A DNA stretch of 64,000 nucleotides, taken from assembly GCA_963819715.1 (NCBI GenBank), contig CAWFXE010000001.1, forward strand, positions 1 through 64,000. The letters run 5' to 3'. How positions within the stretch are numbered: position 1 is the stretch's first letter; each line of letters begins with the position of its first letter. This document shows positions 43,032 through 51,367 of this stretch, one piece after another. The DNA is from DASUPK01 sp963819715. Lineage in GTDB: Bacteria > Actinomycetota > Thermoleophilia > Solirubrobacterales > 70-9. The notes under the pieces were generated by a model. That model was given only the letters and a program-made list of their open reading frames with translations, made no database searches and was not told where the DNA came from. The translations under genes were made by a program, and so were the position numbers.

Positions 43032-43789
43032 CTAGTGGTGGTGCTTCTTCTTCTTCTTCTTCTTTCTTGCACTTCTTCTTCTTCTTCTTCTTCTTGGCGG
43101 TCTCGGCCGAGCGCTTCTTCTTTTTCTTCTTGCACTTGGCCTTCCCGGCCGGGTTGACGGGGGAGACCGGCGGCGTGAATTGGATCGTTTCCTGCAGCAG
43201 CAGCTCGTGCTGCGCGTCGGCCGTGAGATCGGCCGAGTTTCCGTCCGTGGGCAGCGACCCGAAGTTGTTGGCGAATGTGCTCTGCGGCAGCATGTTCGCC
43301 ATCGCCTGCGGCAAGTCGTTGGAGGCTCCGCCGGTGACCACGCCGATGTAGTCGCCCTTGCTGATCGGCAGCGACGCCGGGTAGTCGAAGATCACACCGG
43401 TGGGGGTCCCGGCAAAGGTCCCGATAGGGACAGGCGATGGAGCCTGCACGGATGTGACCGCAGTGAAGTTCGTGGTCGTGGCAGGGATGATGCTGACCGG
43501 TCCGTTCGGCCGCATCACCTTGAGCGTGTAGACGGCCCCGTCGTCGGCGCTCTTCACCTTCCAGTCGGTGATCGTGCCATTCGCGGGGGAAACGACCGGG
43601 TTGGGGCTCGTCGCCGGGTCGAATGAGAGTTGAACGGTGAGCGCGCTGGTGCTTATTCCACCGTCGAAGTTGTTGACGAGCGGGCTGCCCAGCGTCACGG
43701 TGTCGGCGATGGCGGCTGCGGGTGCGATTGCGATGGCACCCGCGGCCAGCGTGGTCGCGAGCGCGATTCGAGCTGAAGCGGCGATTCAT
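43032..43789 (-). CDS. exported beta-rich protein with poly-Lys/His tail, two frameshifts
   Basis: It starts MNRRFSSNR; near 43770 the frame breaks and continues RIALATTLAAGAIAIAPAAA, a signal peptide ending AIADTVTLGSP. The mature domain (about 150 residues: NNFDGGISTSALTVQLSF, DWKVKSADDGAVYTLKVMRP, NGPVSIIPATTTNFTA) is beta-rich and of unrecognised family. The tail is KKCKKKKKK-type; a one-base insertion near 43070 hides the true end, which reads KCKKKKKKKHHH and a TAG at 43032. The same type of tail is on the neighbouring LTD protein. Confidence 0.6.
43036..43135. repeat. second CTT-rich microsatellite
   Basis: Two blocks of CTT/TTC units code the lysine tail of the minus-strand gene. The phase break TTCTTTCTTG near 43070 is the probable indel. 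Confidence 0.75.
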
Positions 43790-43916
43790 GGGTCTCCCTC
43801 CGTGGTTCCCCTTAGAGAGGCGATCATCTCAGACAGGCGCGAACGGTGCAATAGCGCATACGGGACGGCACTTTCACCGGATTGCGAAACGCCGGAATCG
43901 GCCTCACGGCTACCCT

Positions 43917-45203
43917 GTGCCCGTGTCCTCGAAGCGCCAGATCTTCGTGCGCGACGTACCCGTAGGGGGCGGCGCACCCGTCGCCGTGCAGACGATGTGC
44001 AAGACGGAGACGGCCAATCTCGACGCCACGATGGAGCAGATCCGCACCGTCGCCGAGGCCGGGGCCGATCTCGTGCGCGTGGCCGTGCCGCGCGACAAGG
44101 ACGTCGAGGCGCTGAAGACGATCGTCAAGGAATCGCCGATCCCGGTGATCGCGGACATCCACTTCAACCACACGCTCGCCCTGAAGGCGATCGACGCCGG
44201 CGCCGACTGCATCCGGCTCAACCCGGGCAACATCGGCGGTCCCGAGAAGGTCGCCGAGGTCGCGGAGCTCGCCACGAAGAAGAACGTCCCGATGAGGATC
44301 GGCGTCAACTCGGGCTCGCTGCCCAAGCACCTGCACGAGCTCGAGCGCCAGAACTCCGTCGAGGCCCTGGTCCAGGCCGGCGTTGAGTTCGTCGAGCTGA
44401 TGGAGCGGCTGGACTTCGAGAACTTCAAGATCTCGATCAAGTCGACCAACGTGCCGAACACGATCGCGTCCAACCGCCTTCTCGCCGAGAAGGTCCCCTA
44501 TCCGATCCACCTCGGGATCACGGAGGCCGGCACGAAGTGGTCTGGCTCACTCAAGTCGTCGGTCGGCCTGGGCACGCTGCTGGCGGATGGGGTGGGGGAC
44601 ACGATCCGCATCTCGCTCTCGACCTTCCACGCGGAGGAGGAGGTCAAGGTCGCCTGGGAGATCCTCAAGGCCCTGCAGCTCCGCGAGCGCGGCCCGGTGC
44701 TGATCGCCTGCCCCACCTGCGGCCGCCTCCAGTTCGACATGGACACCGTGGTCGCCGAGATCGAGCAGCGGCTCGAGGCCTACACCGAGCCCGTCGAGGT
44801 GGCCGTGCTCGGCTGCGCGGTGAACGGCATCGGCGAGGCCTCGCACGCCGACTTCGGCATCACCGGCGCCAAGGACGAGGGCCTGATCTTCGCCCATGGC
44901 AAGCCCCTGCGGAAGGTGAAGCAGGGCGAGCTCGTCGACGCCCTGTTCGCCGAGATCGACAAGTCCCTCGACCGTGGCAAGGTCGAGGTCGAGGAGGAGA
45001 AGGCACGCGAGGGCGCCGACTGGCTGGCGAAGATCGAGGAGGAGAACGCCGGCGAGCTCACCCCGGAGCGCATCGCTCAGATGGAGGCCGCGGCCTCCGA
45101 CACCGAGCCCGACGACTTCCTCCAGCCGGTCAAGGCCGGCAAGCGCGTCAGCCTGGACGAGGAAGCATCGCCCACGGCGGGGCGGCGCTTCAGCCGCACC
45201 TGA
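43917..45203 (+). CDS. ispG: 4-hydroxy-3-methylbut-2-enyl diphosphate synthase IspG
   Basis: A 428-residue [4Fe-4S] enzyme, penultimate in the non-mevalonate pathway. TIM barrel: VQTMCKTETANLDATMEQI, LVRVAVPRDKDVEAL, ADIHFNHTLALKAIDAG, RLNPGNIGG. The cluster Cys are in LIACPTCGRLQ and AVLGCAVNGIGEASHADFG. The last 60 residues (DWLAKIEEENAGELTPERIA and following) are a charged extension beyond the usual end. GTG at 43917 or 43923 may be used. The gene keeps the dxr-rseP-ispG order despite 4.5 kb of insertions. Confidence 0.95.
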   Translation: MPVSSKRQIFVRDVPVGGGAPVAVQTMCKTETANLDATMEQIRTVAEAGADLVRVAVPRDKDVEALKTIVKESPIPVIADIHFNHTLALKAIDAGADCIRLNPGNIGGPEKVAEVAELATKKNVPMRIGVNSGSLPKHLHELERQNSVEALVQAGVEFVELMERLDFENFKISIKSTNVPNTIASNRLLAEKVPYPIHLGITEAGTKWSGSLKSSVGLGTLLADGVGDTIRISLSTFHAEEEVKVAWEILKALQLRERGPVLIACPTCGRLQFDMDTVVAEIEQRLEAYTEPVEVAVLGCAVNGIGEASHADFGITGAKDEGLIFAHGKPLRKVKQGELVDALFAEIDKSLDRGKVEVEEEKAREGADWLAKIEEENAGELTPERIAQMEAAASDTEPDDFLQPVKAGKRVSLDEEASPTAGRRFSRT

Positions 45204-45209
45204 CGGCGC

Positions 45210-46172
45210 CTAGGTCTTCCTCTCGACGCGCCGGTAGTGGTCGCGCCAGATCAGGCGGTGAACTCCAAGGTGGCGAGGCAGGCCTCGCAATCCCGGGATC
45301 ACCGGTATGCAGATGAACGCCAGAGACAGGAGCATCATCAGCGCCCAGATCTGGGCGTCCGCGTTGTCCGAGGTGTTGAACGGGGCGATCTGGTACCAGA
45401 ACGTGTAGAGCCAGAGCCAGACCTGACCCGGATAGCTCCCCGTCTCGTTCATCATTCCCCACTGCGTGCCGAGCAGATGCTGATCCTCGGCCCGGCTCTC
45501 GAAGTAGTCGCCGCCCGAGAGGAACAGCAGCGGCTTCGTGTAGTTCGTCTGGTAGAACTGATTCGCGTTGAGAAGGGCGCCGTCGAGGCCCCCACTGGCG
45601 GCCAGGCCGGCCAGGGAAGCCATCATCGGGGCGACCGGCCCGTAGTCGCCCGGGGGAAGCTGAGGGATTCCGCCGGGGTACTTGGCGCCATCGAGCCCCT
45701 TCGTGTACGCGTCGGTCCACGCCTTCTGCTGGGCCGGGAGGGCCGCCTGGTACTCCTGGAGCGCCTTGGTCAGAGCCGCGTCGCCGGGAATGCTCCGCAG
45801 CGGATTGAGCACGAAGTCCTCGCTGGTGTTAATCGGCTGGTGGACCCCGGCGGCGCTCTGCAGGTTGAGCGGCCCGATCTTCTGCCCGGCGCCCGGCGTG
45901 TGGGTGTACGGGGCGCCGTATGTGGCGACCTCGCTCGAGCCGTCGAGCTCGGTGACAGCGGTGGCGGCGAAGTCCCCGGGGTCGGTCCTCGCCCACTGCT
46001 GGATCGTCACCGGCTTGTCGTCGGGCGAGGAGAAGAGAATCGCGAGCACGACGGTCAGCGCGACTATCACGGCCAGGGCCACGACGAACTCCTTGACCAG
46101 GTCGTAGCGGATGTACGGCCCCTCCCAATCCTTCGACTCGAGTGGGGCCGGACTGGGCTCCTGGGGGCTCAA
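45210..46172 (-). CDS. third subunit of cytochrome b complex (subunit-IV-like with large insert)
   Basis: A 320-residue membrane protein with a TTG start overlapping the cytochrome b stop. It begins SPQEPSPAPLESKDWEGPYI, then helix EFVVALAVIVALTVVLAILF, then SSPDDKPVTIQQWARTDPGD, reminiscent of subunit IV of b6f complexes. A long extracytoplasmic region (about residues 60-240) follows, then two C-terminal helices (VWLWLYTFWYQI, AQIWALMMLLSLAFICIPVI) and a basic end. I infer it completes the quinol site of a bc-type complex in place of a standard cytochrome b C-terminal half. Confidence 0.65.
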   Translation of the reverse strand: MSPQEPSPAPLESKDWEGPYIRYDLVKEFVVALAVIVALTVVLAILFSSPDDKPVTIQQWARTDPGDFAATAVTELDGSSEVATYGAPYTHTPGAGQKIGPLNLQSAAGVHQPINTSEDFVLNPLRSIPGDAALTKALQEYQAALPAQQKAWTDAYTKGLDGAKYPGGIPQLPPGDYGPVAPMMASLAGLAASGGLDGALLNANQFYQTNYTKPLLFLSGGDYFESRAEDQHLLGTQWGMMNETGSYPGQVWLWLYTFWYQIAPFNTSDNADAQIWALMMLLSLAFICIPVIPGLRGLPRHLGVHRLIWRDHYRRVERKT

Positions 46173-46813
46173 CCGGTCTCCTTCGCCGCCCGCGCGGCGG
46201 CAACCTTCGCCGCGTACGGGGGCACCACGCCGTGCTTGCGGACGAGCAGCACATGCCCCGCGACGATCGCCACCACGGTGACCGGCAGCAGGATGACGTG
46301 CCACGTGTACATCTGGCCGAAGTCGATGACGTTGAAGAACGCCCCGATCCCAACCGAGTTGAGCCCGTCCTTGCCCTCGCTGGCGATCCACTGCGAGTCG
46401 AAGTTCTGCTGGGACAGGTATCCCGTGAACGCGGTGCCGATCGAGACCAGGAAGACGACAGCGCCGGTCACCCAAACCCAGGCGCGACCGCCCCGCCATG
46501 CCCCCATGAAGAACTTCCCCCACAGGTGCACGACCATCGTGAAGAAGAAGATCTCCACGCCCCAGAGGTGGATGCTGTTGAAGAACTTCCCGATGTCGGA
46601 TTCATGCCACCAGGCCGGGCCCTTCAGGCCGAGAATCAAGCCGGAGCCGATGACGACGACCAGCGCCGCGATCGTCGCGACTCCGAAGACGTAGATCCAC
46701 GACGACACGTAGGCGGGCTGCCGGTCCGGCAGGAGCTTCTCGGGGGGGAGTGCGCCGACGGCGCGGGAACGAACCCGCTCGGTCCACATCCGCTTCTCCT
46801 CGGCGGGGCTCAC
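46169..46813 (-). CDS. cytochrome b/b6 N-terminal-type subunit
   Basis: A 214-residue membrane protein with four main helices. Haem-ligating His pairs are visible: HLWGVEIFFFTMVVHLWG in helix B (His-x13-His) and HVILLPVTVVAIVAGHVL in helix D (His-x14-His). It is therefore a two-b-haem, b6-type subunit of a quinol-oxidising complex. The GTG start overlaps the stop of the small subunit gene. No Rieske protein or cytochrome c gene is in this locus. Confidence 0.85.
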   Translation of the reverse strand: MSPAEEKRMWTERVRSRAVGALPPEKLLPDRQPAYVSSWIYVFGVATIAALVVVIGSGLILGLKGPAWWHESDIGKFFNSIHLWGVEIFFFTMVVHLWGKFFMGAWRGGRAWVWVTGAVVFLVSIGTAFTGYLSQQNFDSQWIASEGKDGLNSVGIGAFFNVIDFGQMYTWHVILLPVTVVAIVAGHVLLVRKHGVVPPYAAKVAAARAAKETG

Positions 46814-46971
46814 TCCTCGATCTCCCGCTTCGGGAACGGAATGACGATCGCGAGGATGAAGACGACGATCATCAGCCCGATCAGCACGAGGTTGGCCACC
46901 GACATCTGAAAGAAGTGCCAGTGGACGTAGTGGGCGGGCCCGTCGAGATTGAAGATCGCCGGTGCCGCCAA
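46810..46971 (-). CDS. small single-helix subunit preceding cytochrome b
   Basis: About 53 residues from a TTG at 46971 (AAPAIFNLDGPAHYVHWHFF), with one helix VANLVLIGLMIVVFILAIVI and a charged end FPKREIEE. A longer frame goes back to 47013 but begins with an arginine-rich stretch. It overlaps cytochrome b by four bases, so it is probably a structural subunit of the same complex. The two His in HYVHWH are notable and could be near the membrane surface. Family not recognised. Confidence 0.55.
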   Translation of the reverse strand: MAAPAIFNLDGPAHYVHWHFFQMSVANLVLIGLMIVVFILAIVIPFPKREIEE

Positions 46972-47138
46972 GCCACCTCGGAACGGCCTGAGACGAGACG
47001 CCCTATCTCTCAAACGACCTCCTCGCGGGTCGCCGGCACAGCCGTCGCTCCGCAGCTGAGTTCCTTATCCCCTCGAGTCGAGGCTACTCCCTACCGGAGA
47101 GCCTGGAACGTGAGAGTTCTCTTAGGAAATGGTCAACC

Positions 47139-48648
47139 TCAGTAAGCCTTCGCGAAGATCGCGACCACCTTCGCGGGCTCGCCGGTGATCACGCATTTCG
47201 CGTCGGCGGGAAGCGTCTCGTCGAAGGGAACGCAGCGGACGCTGACGCCCAGCTCGCCCATGGTCTTCTCGGTCTCGGGGTCCTCGCTCCAGGGCGCCTT
47301 GACGAACCCGCCCGAATCGGTCTCGTCGCCGGAGAAGAACTCGCGGAACTGATCGAGCGTCGTGATGTCCTCGCGCGTCCGCTCGCGGAGGCGCCGAGCC
47401 GCCTCCTCGAACAGCCCGAGCTGGATGTCCCCGAGGACGCCCACCACGGCATCGGCGGCGCCGTCGCGCGGAATCGCGTCACGGGCGAGGCTCTCGTCGT
47501 CGCGGCGGGTCATGGTCACGACACCCTGGGTCAGGTCACGCTCGCCGATCTCGATCACGACCGGCACGCCCTTGCGAATCCACTCCCAGCGCTTCTCGGC
47601 GGGCTTTCGGTCGCGCGAATCGACCTCCGCCCGGACCGGAGCGTCCATCCAGATCCGCTCCGCGAGGTCGGCCTGCAGCTGCGCGGCGGCCTCCAGCACG
47701 GGGGCCGGATCGTCGCGAGTGATCGGGACGATCTTCACTTGCTTGGCGGCCACACGGGGCGGGACCCGAAGGCCGTTGTCGTCGCCGTGAGTCATCACCA
47801 GCGCGCCGAGCATCCGCGTGGAGACCCCCCAGGAGGTCGTGTAGCAGAGCTTCCGCTCCCCGTCCTCGTTGGTGAACTCCATGTCCATCGCCCGCGAGAA
47901 GTTCTGGCCCAGATAGTGGGAGGTGCCGGACTGGAGGGCCTTGCCGTCCTGCATCATCGCCTCGATCGAGAGGGTGATCTCGCGCACCGGGGAAGCGCTC
48001 GGACTCGGGCTTCTCGCCCGGGACGACGGGAATGGCCATCACCGACTCGGCGAACTCCCGGTAGACGTCCAGCATCCGGCGGGTCTCCTCGAGGGCGTCC
48101 TCCTCGCTCGCGTGCGCCGTGTGACCCTCCTGCCAGAGGAACTCCGTGGTTCGCAGCAGCACGCGCGGGCGGAGCTCCCAGCGGACGATGTTCGCCCACT
48201 GGTTGATCAGCAGCGGGAGATCCCGGTAGGAGTTGATCCACTTGGCGAAGGAACGCCCGATCACCGTCTCCGAGGTGGGGCGGACGATGAGCGGCTCCGG
48301 GAGCTCCGCGGCCGGGTGGAGCTTGCCGTCGTCGCCCTGCTCGAGCCGGTGATGGGTGACGACCGCCATCTCCTTGGCGAAGCCCTCGACGTGCTTCGCC
48401 TCCTCCTCGAAGTAGCTCAGGGGGATGAAGAGAGGGAAGTAGGCGTTCTCTGCGCCGGTCTCCTTGATGCCGTCGTCGAGCGCCCGCTGCATCAGCTCCC
48501 AGGTGCCGTATCCCCATGGGCGAATCACCATGGCCCCGCGGACGTGGTCGAGCTCCGCGACCTCCGCGTCGCGGACCACGCTCTGGAACCACTGAGGGAA
48601 GTCCTCAGCGCGCGTGGGTGAGATGCCGGTTTTCGCCTTGCCTTCCAT
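47139..48648 (-). CDS. proS: prolyl-tRNA synthetase, archaeal/eukaryotic type, one frameshift
   Basis: It charges tRNA-Pro. The short class II form without the bacterial editing insertion: KTGISPTRAEDFPQWFQSVV, GAMVIRPWGYGTWELMQRAL, ENAYFPLFIPLSYFEEEAKH, PLIVRPTSETVIGRSFAKWI, INQWANIVRWELRPRVLLRT (motif 2). After EKPESERFPGA the frame breaks near 47990 and continues REITLSIEAMMQDGKALQSG and TSHYLGQNFSRAM. The zinc-binding C-terminal domain is short, ending EPAKVVAIFAKAY. About 503 residues in total. Its start is 11 bases from that of pgsA on the other strand. Confidence 0.9.
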
Positions 48649-48659
48649 ATGCTCGCCCC

Positions 48660-49301
48660 ATGGCTTCCGGGCGCGGACAATCCTTGCGTAAGGGGCGGCG
48701 AAAGGGGTTCCGGCGGCAGTTCGGGCTCGACCGCTCGGGACCGCCACCGCGCCAGACCAGGCCGGGACAGCCGCTGCGGCCGTGGACGATCCCGAACGCG
48801 GTCGGCTACATCCGGCTCGCCGGGCTCCCGGTGTTCCTCTACCTGGCCCTTTCGTCGGGCGACGGACGCGACGCGGCGGCCACGGTCGTCTTCTGGCTGA
48901 TCGCCGTCGGTGACTACGTGGATGGCTTCCTGGCCCGGGCGACGGGTCAGTACAGCCGGATGGGCGCGATCCTGGACCCGATCGTCGATCGGCTGACGAT
49001 CCTCTCCGGGGTCGTCGTCTGCTGGCACTTCGAGCTGCTGCCACGCTGGGCGCTCGCCCTGCTGGTGGCTCGAGAGGTGATCACCGCCCTGCTCGCCGAG
49101 GTCGCACTGCGGCGAGTCGGCGAGCTCAAGATCAACTGGCTGGGCCGGATCGCCGTCGCACCGGTGATGGCGTCGCTCTTCTTCGCGATGGTCTCCGACA
49201 GCTGGGTCTGGAGCGCGATGCTGATCGTCGGCGTCGTCCTGGGCATCCTCGGGACAATCGCCTACGTCCGCGAGGGGATGAGGCAGCTTGCAACTGCGTA
49301 G
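48660..49301 (+). CDS. CDP-alcohol phosphatidyltransferase (PgsA type)
   Basis: A 213-residue membrane enzyme with a basic N-terminus of about 40 residues. The family signature is complete: DYVDGFLARATGQYSRMG followed by ILDPIVD (D-x2-DG-x2-AR-x8-G-x3-D-x3-D). It would transfer a phosphatidyl group from CDP-diacylglycerol, most likely to glycerol 3-phosphate. Other acceptors such as inositol phosphate cannot be excluded. Its position next to the RsiG-like, FHA and MerR genes recalls pgsA2-garA-Rv1828 in mycobacteria. Confidence 0.85.
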   Translation: MASGRGQSLRKGRRKGFRRQFGLDRSGPPPRQTRPGQPLRPWTIPNAVGYIRLAGLPVFLYLALSSGDGRDAAATVVFWLIAVGDYVDGFLARATGQYSRMGAILDPIVDRLTILSGVVVCWHFELLPRWALALLVAREVITALLAEVALRRVGELKINWLGRIAVAPVMASLFFAMVSDSWVWSAMLIVGVVLGILGTIAYVREGMRQLATA

Positions 49302-49321
49302 CCAAAACCTTCAAGTCGCGC

Positions 49322-49348
49322 TTGAGACTGCGCGTTCGTACCTATAAT
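49322..49348 (+). promoter_or_regulatory. promoter of the RsiG-like / FHA / MerR operon
   Basis: A perfect -10 TATAAT at 49343-49348 with TTGAGA (49322-49327) 15 bases before it. A GGAGGA ribosome-binding site precedes the GTG at 49378. Confidence 0.45.
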
Positions 49349-49377
49349 CCCCGCCCAAGACCGAACTCGGAGGATCT

Positions 49378-49644
49378 GTGGAGGAAGACACCTTTCCCGA
49401 TATCGGCTCAATGAGCGACGAAGAGCTCAAGGAGCTGATCGACAATCTGACCGCTGAGGAGCAGGAGGTGTCCTATCGGCGCCGGATCCTTCACGGGCAG
49501 ATTGACATCCTGCGCGCGGAGCTGGTCAACCGCCTGCGTGAGAATCGCCCTGAAGGCGGGACCCTGATCAAGGGCGATGACGTGCAGCGGCTGAGCGAGA
49601 TCCTCGCCGGCCGCTCGGAGCCCCCGACCAAGCCTCCGACCTAG
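49378..49644 (+). CDS. RsiG-like helical protein with c-di-GMP-type motif
   Basis: An 88-residue, mainly helical protein. MSDEELKELIDNLTAEEQ leads to a long helix VSYRRRILHGQIDILRAELV. The residues E28, S32, R35, H39 and D43 fit E(x3)S(x2)R(x3)Q(x3)D, the c-di-GMP-binding signature of the anti-sigma factor RsiG, with His in the Gln position. RsiG sequesters the WhiG sigma factor in Streptomyces when bound to c-di-GMP; Rubrobacter has a single-motif form that dimerises, like this one. No whiG-type sigma gene is in the window. It is followed 13 bases later by the FHA gene. Confidence 0.65.
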   Translation: MEEDTFPDIGSMSDEELKELIDNLTAEEQEVSYRRRILHGQIDILRAELVNRLRENRPEGGTLIKGDDVQRLSEILAGRSEPPTKPPT

Positions 49645-49657
49645 ACAGGGGTCAATC

Positions 49658-50128
49658 GTGGCGATCCACTGCCCCGAGTGCGGATTCGTCAACGCCGAGG
49701 GGGCCAACTACTGCCAGAAGTGCGGCGCCTACCTCTCCCGACCGGAGGGGAAGGACGAGCCGACGACGATGACCTACACGGTCGACGAGTCGGGCGAGAT
49801 GCACCAGGTCGACATCGACGAGGTCGTCGAGCGGCACGGCGCGGCCCTGGTGATCCGCTCGGGGGGCGGACGCGCGGGGGAGAGCTTCACTCTCAACGAG
49901 GAGCGCATCTCGATCGGGCGCACTCCCGATGCCGGCGTCTTCCTCGACGACGTGACCGTCTCTCGCAACCACGCCCTCCTGGTCCGCCGGAAGGACGGCC
50001 TCTACATCGACGACCTCGGGTCTCTCAACGGCACCTACGTCAACCGCCGCAGGATCGAGTCCCACCAGCTGGCCGACGGCGACGAGATCCAGATCGGCAA
50101 GTACAAGCTGAGCTATCTGGAGAAATGA
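49658..50128 (+). CDS. zinc-ribbon plus FHA-domain protein (GarA-like)
   Basis: A 156-residue protein. Residues 5-22 hold a zinc ribbon (CPEC and CQKC). The FHA domain spans about 63-150, with GRTPDAG (87-93), SRNHALL (102-108) and NGTYVN (124-129), the phosphothreonine-binding loops. Between them EPTTMTYTV (34-41) has two adjacent Thr, placed like the PknB/PknG-phosphorylated ETTS motif of mycobacterial GarA, so self-binding regulation is plausible (inference). It is followed, with overlapping stop and start, by a MerR regulator, the same order as garA-Rv1828. Confidence 0.85.
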   Translation: MAIHCPECGFVNAEGANYCQKCGAYLSRPEGKDEPTTMTYTVDESGEMHQVDIDEVVERHGAALVIRSGGGRAGESFTLNEERISIGRTPDAGVFLDDVTVSRNHALLVRRKDGLYIDDLGSLNGTYVNRRRIESHQLADGDEIQIGKYKLSYLEK

Positions 50129-50856
50129 TGGAAGCCACGCCGTTCGATCGAACCCAGGCTGACCAAGTGCCCTCGAACCGCAAGGCGCTCACCATCGGCG
50201 CCGTGGCCAAGATCCTCGGGCGGGAGTTCGAGGATGTCTCGATCTCGAAGATCCGCTACCTCGAGGACCAGAAACTGCTCTCGCCTCGGCGCACGCCCGG
50301 CGGCTATCGGCTCTACAGCCAGGCCGACGTAGAGCGCCTGCGGGCGATTCTGCGCATGCAGCGCGACGAGTTCCTTCCGCTGCGGGTGATCCGCCAGGAG
50401 CTCGCCGCCGGTGCTCGCGAGGAGCGCACCGGGGCCGCGCTCCGCCGAGCTGCCACGGTCGAAGGGGGCAAGGGCTCGCGGATGTCGCTCGACGAGCTCG
50501 TCGACGTGACGGGCGTGGCGCCCGCCCTGATCAAGGAGCTCGAGGACTGGCGCCTCGTCCTGCCCGAGCAGATCGATGGCACGAAGTTCTACGACGACAC
50601 CGATCGTGAGATCGTCCAGGCGAGCGCCGAGCTCGCCCGTTTCGGCGTGGGGGGGCGGAACCTGAAGGTGCTGCGGACGGCAGCCGATCGCGAGGCGCAG
50701 CTGCTGGAGGCCGTGGTCGGAGCGGCGCTGCGCTCCTCGAACCACAACACCCGCCGCGAGGCGATGGAGAACCTGGAGAGCCTCGCCGCCGCCTGCAACA
50801 ACCTCACGCACATGCTGCTCGTCCGCGATCTGCGGAAGCTGACCGGCGAGGAGTAG
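50125..50856 (+). CDS. MerR-family transcriptional regulator (Rv1828-like)
   Basis: A 243-residue protein. The MerR winged helix is at about 23-95: LTIGAVAKILGREF, SKIRYLEDQKLLSPRRTPGG and YRLYSQADVERLRAIL. The C-terminal half (MSLDELVDVTGVAPALIKEL and following) looks like a second, degenerate MerR-like helix-turn-helix plus a helical bundle, the arrangement in mycobacterial Rv1828. No metal-binding Cys are present, so it is not a metal sensor. ATGATG gives two possible starts. Confidence 0.85.
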   Translation: MMEATPFDRTQADQVPSNRKALTIGAVAKILGREFEDVSISKIRYLEDQKLLSPRRTPGGYRLYSQADVERLRAILRMQRDEFLPLRVIRQELAAGAREERTGAALRRAATVEGGKGSRMSLDELVDVTGVAPALIKELEDWRLVLPEQIDGTKFYDDTDREIVQASAELARFGVGGRNLKVLRTAADREAQLLEAVVGAALRSSNHNTRREAMENLESLAAACNNLTHMLLVRDLRKLTGEE

Positions 50857-50866
50857 GCCGCACCTC

Positions 50867-51364
50867 ATGGCACGCGTCGTGCGCAGGCGCCGCATCGCAA
50901 CGCCCGCGAGCGCACTCTGGGCCGTGGTCACGGACCCGTACCACCTGCCGCGCTGGTGGCCGAACACCCAGCGCGTGGAGAACGTCAGCGAAGGTGAGCC
51001 CGCCGAGCGCAGCTGGACCCAGGTGCTGGAGACGAGGGACGGTCGCGGAGTCAGGGCCGATTACCACGGGGTCGAGGCGACCGACGGCGAGCGCTACGTC
51101 TTCGAGCAGACCGTCGATGGCACTCCGTTCGAGAAGTTCGTGAAGCGGGCGCGGACCGAGATCAAGCTCAGCCCGCAGGATGGTGAGACCGACGTGACCA
51201 TGTCGCTGGACCGCCGGCTGCGGGGGCTGTCCCGGCTGGGTGCGCCGATGATGCGCCGCGCGATCGGCCGCACGCTGAACGAGGCGCTGTCCGGCCTGGA
51301 AACCGCGGCCACCGGGGTAGTGCGAGCCCCCGGCGGACGCGAAGCGGAGCAGGGAGGCGTTTAA
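50867..51364 (+). CDS. SRPBCC (START-like) family protein
   Basis: A 165-residue protein starting MARVVRRRRIATPASALWAV, then VVTDPYHLPRWWPNTQRVEN and SWTQVLETRDGRGVRADY, typical of polyketide-cyclase/START-like ligand-binding folds. The C-terminal helix is RRAIGRTLNEALSGLETAA. It starts 10 bases after the MerR stop and probably belongs to the same operon. Ligand unknown. Confidence 0.8.
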   Translation: MARVVRRRRIATPASALWAVVTDPYHLPRWWPNTQRVENVSEGEPAERSWTQVLETRDGRGVRADYHGVEATDGERYVFEQTVDGTPFEKFVKRARTEIKLSPQDGETDVTMSLDRRLRGLSRLGAPMMRRAIGRTLNEALSGLETAATGVVRAPGGREAEQGGV

Positions 51365-51367
51365 AGC

